DNA from: a virus
DNA length: 43,137 nt
Direction: 5' to 3' (one strand)
IMG/VR virus record: IMGVR_UViG_3300025853_000188
Coordinates: 1 to 43,137 of that record
The notes under the pieces were generated by a model that saw nothing but the letters and a program-made list of their open reading frames with translations, was not told the DNA's origin and made no database searches. Position numbers and translations under genes: made by a program. Shown piece by piece: positions 39,084 through 43,137 of the stretch (position 1 is its first letter; each line of letters starts with the position of its first letter).

Positions 39084-41000
39084 ATGAAATCAACGATAAA
39101 AAGTTTCTTACAAGGCGATACTGATATAGAAGTATCTGAAGTCATAGACATTTTAAAGTCAGCTGACGATCAATACACCAACGAAGGCGATTCATTTCTA
39201 ACTGACAGTGAATATGATTCTGTATATTTGTTGGCTAAGAGCATAGATCCGACGAATGTTTATTTTATTGGAGTAGGTTCAGATAGTAGGGTTGACAAGA
39301 TCAAGTTGCCTTATCCGATGGGTTCGTTGGATCAGATTCAGGTTGGTGAATTGGAAGATTATGTAGCCAAGAAAAAATTAAAAAATTCTGATTTCATTAT
39401 AAGTGATAAGATGGATGGTATATCTGTTTTGTTGGTGTATGATGAAAAGGGGGAACTTCAAATTGCTTTGACACGTGGAAATGGAGTTGAAGGTCAGGAC
39501 ATAACAAGACATGTCAAGTTTATTCCTGGTGTTCCGTCTAAGATAAGTGGAAAATGTGCTATTCGTGCTGAACTTGAGTTTAGTGAAACCGATTTTAACG
39601 ACATTAAAGATGTTTGTTTGAGAAAAGGCGGTGAACAGTTTAAAAATGCAAGAAATGCAATCGCTGGTTTGGTGAATAATAAAGAAGTAAATGAAACTGC
39701 GTGTAATGCAATGACGTTGTTTGCTTATGAAATCATGGGTCATGCTGGTGATAAGTCTGATCAGATGTTGTCTCTTCAAAGTATGGGATTTAAAGTTGTT
39801 GAATGGATTTTGTGCGGACAGGATCGTTTACGTGACAATTTTTTATCTTCATATATCAATGAAAGAAAGCAAGATTTAGATTATGCTATCGACGGTGTTG
39901 TAATTGAGGTAAATGATGTGGTTATGCGTAATCTATTATGTAAATCCCAAAAACGTGACACATTGAATCCAGCATACGCAATTAAATATAAAGTGATGGA
40001 TGCTGAAAATATAGCTGAAGCGGTAGTAAATCATGTAGAATGGAATGATAGCAAACATGGGGTAGCTAAACCGAAAATCAAGTTGGAGCCATTTGACTTA
40101 CAAGGCGTAACCATCAGTAACGCCACAGGATTTAACGCAAAATACATTAAGGATCACGACATAGGAAAAGGAACTGTAGTTCGTATGACACGTTCTGGAG
40201 ATGTTATTCCATATATAGTAGACGTAATTAGATCGACTACTGCTGATATGCCTGAAAACATTGATGAATATGAGTGGAGTGAAACTGGAGTTGATCTTAT
40301 TTTAAAAGACTCTTCAAACAACGAAACTGTTTTATTAAAGAAATTATCGTCTTGGGCGACTGCTCTTGAGATTCCAAATTTAAAAGAAGGAAGCATTCAA
40401 AAGTTGATGGATGCTGGTGTAAAAACTCCTGCTGGGATTGTATTATGTGAAAAAGAAACCTTATTATCTGTATTAGGAAAAAACGGTGGTAAAGTATATG
40501 ATGGAATAAACAAAGCGTTTAAAAACATTCCTATTGAAAAACTGATGGGAAGCTATCCTTCTTTTGGTGCTGGTGTTGGTCAACGTAAAATAAAACAGTT
40601 AATGGCTGTTGCTGAAGGAATGTCTTGGGATGAATTGTATGATGTTAGTATAGACGAAGTTGATGGTTGGGAAAAAAAGACATTTGATATTTTTGTCAAG
40701 GGGTTGCCTGAGTTTATTGAATATTATCAAAAAATACAACATAAAGTTACTTTAGAAGTAAAACAGACTGTATCTGACGGTAAATTAATTGGTGAAAAGA
40801 TATGTTTTACAGGGTTTAGAGACAAAGATTTACAGGCGTTAGTTGAAAGTGAAGGCGGTGAAATTGTAAGTGGGGTTAGTAAGAAAACTACTATGGTAGT
40901 TGCTGTTGACCCAGATTCTTCCAGCGGCAAACTTAAAAAAGCTAAAGACTTAAATATAAAAATAATTTCAAAGTCTGAAATGGAGGAACTTGTAAAATGA
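39084..41000 (+). CDS. ligA: NAD-dependent DNA ligase (LigA-like), zinc finger lost
   Basis: A 638-residue ligase. It has a domain Ia-like start (EYDSVYLLAKSIDP), then the nucleotidyltransferase with the adenylated Lys109 in IISDKMDGISVLL and RGNGVEGQDITRH. Further on come DYAIDGVVIEVND, a typical PAYAIKYK, an OB region (GKGTVVRMTRSGDVIPYI), HhH motifs (YPSFGAGVGQRKIKQ) and a C-terminal BRCT domain (~565-638, KICFTGFRDKDLQALVESEG). Bacterial LigA has four zinc Cys after the OB fold; the matching stretch here (WSETGVDLILKDSSNNETVL) has none. It seals nicks using NAD, unlike the ATP ligase of T4. Confidence 0.9.
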   Translation: MKSTIKSFLQGDTDIEVSEVIDILKSADDQYTNEGDSFLTDSEYDSVYLLAKSIDPTNVYFIGVGSDSRVDKIKLPYPMGSLDQIQVGELEDYVAKKKLKNSDFIISDKMDGISVLLVYDEKGELQIALTRGNGVEGQDITRHVKFIPGVPSKISGKCAIRAELEFSETDFNDIKDVCLRKGGEQFKNARNAIAGLVNNKEVNETACNAMTLFAYEIMGHAGDKSDQMLSLQSMGFKVVEWILCGQDRLRDNFLSSYINERKQDLDYAIDGVVIEVNDVVMRNLLCKSQKRDTLNPAYAIKYKVMDAENIAEAVVNHVEWNDSKHGVAKPKIKLEPFDLQGVTISNATGFNAKYIKDHDIGKGTVVRMTRSGDVIPYIVDVIRSTTADMPENIDEYEWSETGVDLILKDSSNNETVLLKKLSSWATALEIPNLKEGSIQKLMDAGVKTPAGIVLCEKETLLSVLGKNGGKVYDGINKAFKNIPIEKLMGSYPSFGAGVGQRKIKQLMAVAEGMSWDELYDVSIDEVDGWEKKTFDIFVKGLPEFIEYYQKIQHKVTLEVKQTVSDGKLIGEKICFTGFRDKDLQALVESEGGEIVSGVSKKTTMVVAVDPDSSSGKLKKAKDLNIKIISKSEMEELVK

Positions 41001-41278
41001 ATAAACACATAAGCGAATTGGAAAAATATTGTGAATTAAATTTCATGTGGAGGACATCGATTGAAAATCGTGAAAGATTTTATAATATATTTGATTCGCT
41101 TGTGTTTGCTGTTGATACGTTAGATGTTCAACATAAAGTGGATTACGAATTTCATAATCTATTAGATTTTATGGAAGAAATTGAAACGGAACGTAAAGAT
41201 GTTAGATTTGTGTTTGACATTTGGGATAATTTTATTAACATAGACGGATCATATAACAAAACTGAATACGAAAAATGA
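40997..41278 (+). CDS. Hypothetical protein, 93 aa
   Basis: Unrecognised. It starts on the ATGA overlap with the ligase stop and ends on another ATGA overlap with the MazG-like gene, so it is translated within one coupled operon. It is helical and acidic (HISELEKYCELNFMWRTS, DFMEEIETERKDVRFV), with no membrane segment or metal motif. No function can be assigned. Confidence 0.55.
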   Translation: MNKHISELEKYCELNFMWRTSIENRERFYNIFDSLVFAVDTLDVQHKVDYEFHNLLDFMEEIETERKDVRFVFDIWDNFINIDGSYNKTEYEK

Positions 41279-41583
41279 AAAAATTAGTAAGAGATAAAAT
41301 ACCTGAAATGATTTTGCAAGAAGGAAAAACTCCTATTTTCCGCAAACTTAATGATTCGGAATATGAACATCAGTTGATTATCAAGTTCCAAGAAGAAATT
41401 GGAGAGTTGATAGCTGCTAGAACATTGGAACAAAAAGAAGATGAGTTAGGTGACATTGCTGAAATTGTAAGAGCGTTAATTGATTTTTATGGAATAAAGA
41501 ACCGTATAAACTTCATTGGATATTCTAAACGAGAAGAAAGAGGTGGTTTTGATGAAAGAATCTTTTTAGAGGACATAATATGA
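41275..41583 (+). CDS. MazG-like nucleotide pyrophosphohydrolase
   Basis: A 102-residue all-helical protein with the family start KKLVRDKIPEMILQEGK. LNDSEYEHQLIIKFQEEIGE and KEDELGDIAEIVRALIDFYG follow. The EExxE and ExxD residues in these two helices bind the metal in MazG/PRA-PH type enzymes. They hydrolyse NTPs or related nucleotides to monophosphates, so the product may clean the pool or alter alarmone levels. It is coupled by ATGA overlaps on both sides and sits close to the Nudix gene, another pool-cleaning enzyme. Confidence 0.75.
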   Translation: MKKLVRDKIPEMILQEGKTPIFRKLNDSEYEHQLIIKFQEEIGELIAARTLEQKEDELGDIAEIVRALIDFYGIKNRINFIGYSKREERGGFDERIFLEDII

Positions 41584-41765
41584 ACGACAAAAAATACAAT
41601 TTTGTAATAGCAAGACGTTGGGATGATGAGCGTGATGCCTTGTGTGTTTATGCCTATGGTAGTGAAGTTCATTATGGAACTAAAAAAGATGCTGAATTAA
41701 TGGCAAAAGGAATTAGTGAACGTTCTGATGATACTTATAAGCCATACTATATAGAAGTTAAATAA
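41580..41765 (+). CDS. Hypothetical protein, 61 aa
   Basis: Unrecognised small protein, coupled to the MazG-like gene by an ATGA overlap. It alternates strand and helix (YNFVIARRWDDERDALCVYA, KDAELMAKGISERSD). It is too short for a clear enzyme and may be a binding or regulatory protein. The tight operon spacing supports it as a real gene. Confidence 0.45.
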   Translation: MNDKKYNFVIARRWDDERDALCVYAYGSEVHYGTKKDAELMAKGISERSDDTYKPYYIEVK

Positions 41766-41778
41766 ATAAGAACATAAA

Positions 41779-42270
41779 ATGAGTGAAAAAAAGAAAAGTT
41801 GTGGTGTATTAGTTCAATGTGGAAATCGTTATTTAATGGTTCATTCCACAAGCGATTGGGCGCCATTTGTAAAAAACGATGGTCGTTGGGGATTTCCTAA
41901 AGGCGGTAAAAAAGACGGTGAAGAAGATAGAACTGCTGCCATTAGAGAACTATTTGAAGAAACTGGGATTGATTTGTCTACAGAACCTAAAAGTTTAGAG
42001 GAACATGCTTTATACAGCGGTGACATAAAAACATTTGTGGTATTTAAATATGTAGATACGGATATGAAACTGATGAATCATAAATTTCATTGTGATTCAT
42101 ATTTCAAAGACAAAAATGATATTGAGATGCCTGAAATCGATAGATATTATTGGGCTACTGAAGAAGAATTTGAAAATTTGTGTAAAGATGTTCATAAAGA
42201 TAAGTTGTTTGTCAAAATTGATGAATCTGCTGAAAACGACGACGCAACTGAGCTAGAGATCGTTGATTAA
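41779..42270 (+). CDS. Nudix hydrolase
   Basis: A 163-residue Nudix enzyme. The Nudix box is complete: GGKKDGEEDRTAAIRELFEE followed by TGI, fitting GX5EX7REUXEEXGU with the metal-binding glutamates. Before it comes GRWGFPKG, the usual entry to the loop. The C-terminus is acidic. Nudix enzymes cut nucleoside diphosphates linked to other groups, such as ADP-ribose, NADH, Ap4A, oxidised dNTPs or RNA caps. The substrate cannot be told. It is the last gene of the ligase operon. Confidence 0.85.
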   Translation: MSEKKKSCGVLVQCGNRYLMVHSTSDWAPFVKNDGRWGFPKGGKKDGEEDRTAAIRELFEETGIDLSTEPKSLEEHALYSGDIKTFVVFKYVDTDMKLMNHKFHCDSYFKDKNDIEMPEIDRYYWATEEEFENLCKDVHKDKLFVKIDESAENDDATELEIVD

Positions 42271-42298
42271 AATAAAATAAAAAAATATTAAAAAAATC

Positions 42299-42326
42299 TT
42301 GACATTTTTGATTTATAGTGTATAGT
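42299..42326 (+). promoter_or_regulatory. Sigma70-like promoter of a short transcription unit
   Basis: TTGACA (42299-42304), 16 bases, TATAGT (42321-42326). It would start a ~235-base RNA ending at the terminator at 42539. Confidence 0.6.
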
Positions 42327-42367
42327 TATTAATATAATTTAATTAGAAAAGAAAGCAAATACCTTCA

Positions 42368-42508
42368 ATGAAAAACGTAATAGACAGTTTAAAACCCAAT
42401 CATTCGTGGATGAATAATGATTCTCTGAATGCTGGTTTGTATTGTCTTGATACGGCGATTCGATTTGAGGGGAGACAACCAGTAACAGGGAAGGAAGCGG
42501 CTTTCTAA
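42368..42508 (+). CDS. Possible small protein, 46 aa
   Basis: ATG 42368 opens a 46-codon frame that begins MKNVIDSLKPNHSWMN and ends GRQPVTGKEAAF. It is the only notable frame in a short unit bounded by its own promoter (42299) and terminator (42539). No ribosome site is clear. The unit may instead make a small RNA. Part of it (GGAGACAACCAGTAACAGGG, about 42470-42490) resembles the leader at 42761 (GGAGGAAACAGTAACC...AGGG). Confidence 0.35.
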   Translation: MKNVIDSLKPNHSWMNNDSLNAGLYCLDTAIRFEGRQPVTGKEAAF

Positions 42509-42538
42509 GATATACAAAAATATATCAAACAATTTAAG

Positions 42539-42570
42539 AAACCCGCTTCTATAAAAGAAGTGGGTTTTTT
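42539..42570 (+). terminator. Rho-independent terminator
   Basis: AAACCCGCTTCT (42539-42550) pairs with AGAAGTGGGTTT (42556-42567) with one wobble, around a 5-base loop, then a T-run. Confidence 0.9.
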
Positions 42571-42601
42571 TGTTTAACCTGAAAAAAAAATAAAAAAAGA
42601 G

Positions 42602-42630
42602 TTGACAAAACACAAAACATAATGTAGATT
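42602..42630 (+). promoter_or_regulatory. Sigma70-like promoter, upstream of a pair
   Basis: TTGACA (42602-42607), 17 bases, TAGATT (42625-42630). About 100 bases of A-rich DNA follow before the next promoter. Confidence 0.45.
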
Positions 42631-42699
42631 AATAAACATAACAATAACAAAAGAGAAACAAACAAAAAATAAAAAGTTTAAAGAAAAACAAAAAAAGAC

Positions 42700-42728
42700 T
42701 TGACAAACTAAAAAATTTATGATATAAT
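42700..42728 (+). promoter_or_regulatory. Consensus sigma70-like promoter of a leader RNA
   Basis: TTGACA (42700-42705), 17 bases, TATAAT (42723-42728). It should be one of the strongest promoters here. The start near 42735 gives a leader of ~220 bases before ATG 42955. Confidence 0.75.
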
Positions 42729-42734
42729 AGAAAA

Positions 42735-42954
42735 AACAATTTAATTAAGGAATGAAAGCCGGAGGAAACAGTAACCAATAGGGTGAACTTACCGAAAGGA
42801 AAAATTCCAACTGTGGCTCTCCGAAAGCCAAATAAAGAACTTTAGTTTAAGTTGTCGTAACATACAACTACTAAAACGGTTAAACGTCTTGTAAAACATG
42901 GCATCCAAACCAGCTAAACGCTGAGAGGGGTGAGACAAATTAAAATACCATAAA
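42735..42954 (+). ncRNA. Candidate structured leader RNA
   Basis: This stretch has more G and C than the surrounding DNA and no long frame; only tiny frames such as MKAGGNSNQ at 42752 occur. It can fold into several helices. GGAG..ACAGT (42761-42772) pairs with ACTGT..CTCC (~42810-42822). GGAA-AAA-TTCC lies near 42798-42808, AGTTGT/ACAACT near 42850-42870, and CAGC/GCTG near 42911-42923. It sits between a consensus promoter and a coding region. It matches no riboswitch class that I know. A leader, attenuator or small RNA is inferred. Confidence 0.4.
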
Positions 42955-43137
42955 ATGAAAAAATATGGAATGTTTGTTAATATAACAAAAGATCCTGCCA
43001 CTTCGGTAGTTGCTGTAGACGATAACTTTAGAGTCTGCCATTCCAATAACTTTATATGGAGAGTAAACCAGACAGGCGATACTGGCGGTGTCTTGAAAAC
43101 ACTTGGTCGTGTGAAAGCGATGGGTTTCGATTACTCT
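42955..43137 (+). CDS. Hypothetical protein, N-terminal part (cut by window end)
   Basis: ATG 42955 opens a frame running to the last base of the window (61 codons seen). It begins MKKYGMFVNITKDPATSVVA, followed by DDNFRVCHSNNFIWRVNQTG. It looks like a small globular strand-rich protein without signal peptide. It is preceded by a ~220-base leader from a consensus promoter. No family is recognised. Confidence 0.5.
   Translation, partial: MKKYGMFVNITKDPATSVVAVDDNFRVCHSNNFIWRVNQTGDTGGVLKTLGRVKAMGFDYS

Noticed and set aside
42911-42954. CTGAGAGGGGT suggested a TPP riboswitch
   Set aside because: Only one short piece is similar. The second conserved TPP half (ACCUGAU...) is absent, so no TPP call is made.
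42735-42954. Group I intron in the leader region
   Set aside because: No P3-P7 core strings or flanking split gene could be seen, and the following frame starts cleanly with ATG.

Overview
The window is a 43 kb piece of an AT-rich, tailed double-stranded DNA phage of the T4-like (contractile-tail, large-genome) kind. The evidence is a tape-measure/baseplate block next to a T4-style replication set: family B DNA polymerase, sliding clamp, clamp loader, DnaB/gp41-type helicase, UvsX/RecA, gp32-like SSB, 5'-nuclease/RNase H and an rIIA-like GHKL protein. No rRNA, tRNA, CRISPR array or insertion sequence was seen. All but one gene lie on the plus strand. The host cannot be named. Many promoters are sigma70-like (TTGACA/TATAAT), some internal genes have AAGG-type ribosome sites, and one secreted protein has a signal peptide.

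Layout. 1-5889: end of a tape-measure-like protein, then baseplate genes (large structural protein, LysM/gp53-like, hub-like, small conserved). 5890-6148: a promoter region with nine GTAC sites. 6149-8746: a divergent family A polymerase and two unknown genes. 8747-17180: SSB, UvsX, a lone minus-strand gene with a PD...DxK motif, 5'-nuclease, a helicase gene broken by a split intein and a homing endonuclease gene, a membrane coiled-coil protein and a CheY-like receiver. 17196-22175: a Mom-like DNA-modification protein and four probable virion proteins. 22283-31485: rIIA-like protein, small proteins, a DUF4338/DruA-like protein, two glycosyltransferases and unknowns. 31534-42270: family B polymerase, a secreted protein, clamp, ClpP-like protease, a clamp-loader gene broken by a second split intein plus endonuclease gene, NAD-dependent ligase, MazG-like and Nudix proteins. 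42271-43137: stacked promoters, a terminator, a possible structured leader RNA and the start of another gene.

The most striking content is a pair of fractured replisome genes. Helicase and clamp loader are each split into two ORFs carrying the two halves of an intein, with a free-standing homing endonuclease gene between them. The inteins sit in the ATP-binding motifs (Walker A and Walker B), so both replication ATPases should need protein trans-splicing to become active. The two endonucleases belong to different nuclease families.

The second strong pattern is regulatory. Seven genes start 6-7 bases after a sigma70-like -10 box, which implies leaderless mRNAs. A different element, TATATTTAT(A/T), sits exactly 3 bases before the start codon of probable late genes and looks like this phage's late promoter. 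Four replication promoters share a 15-base block that runs into the -35 box.
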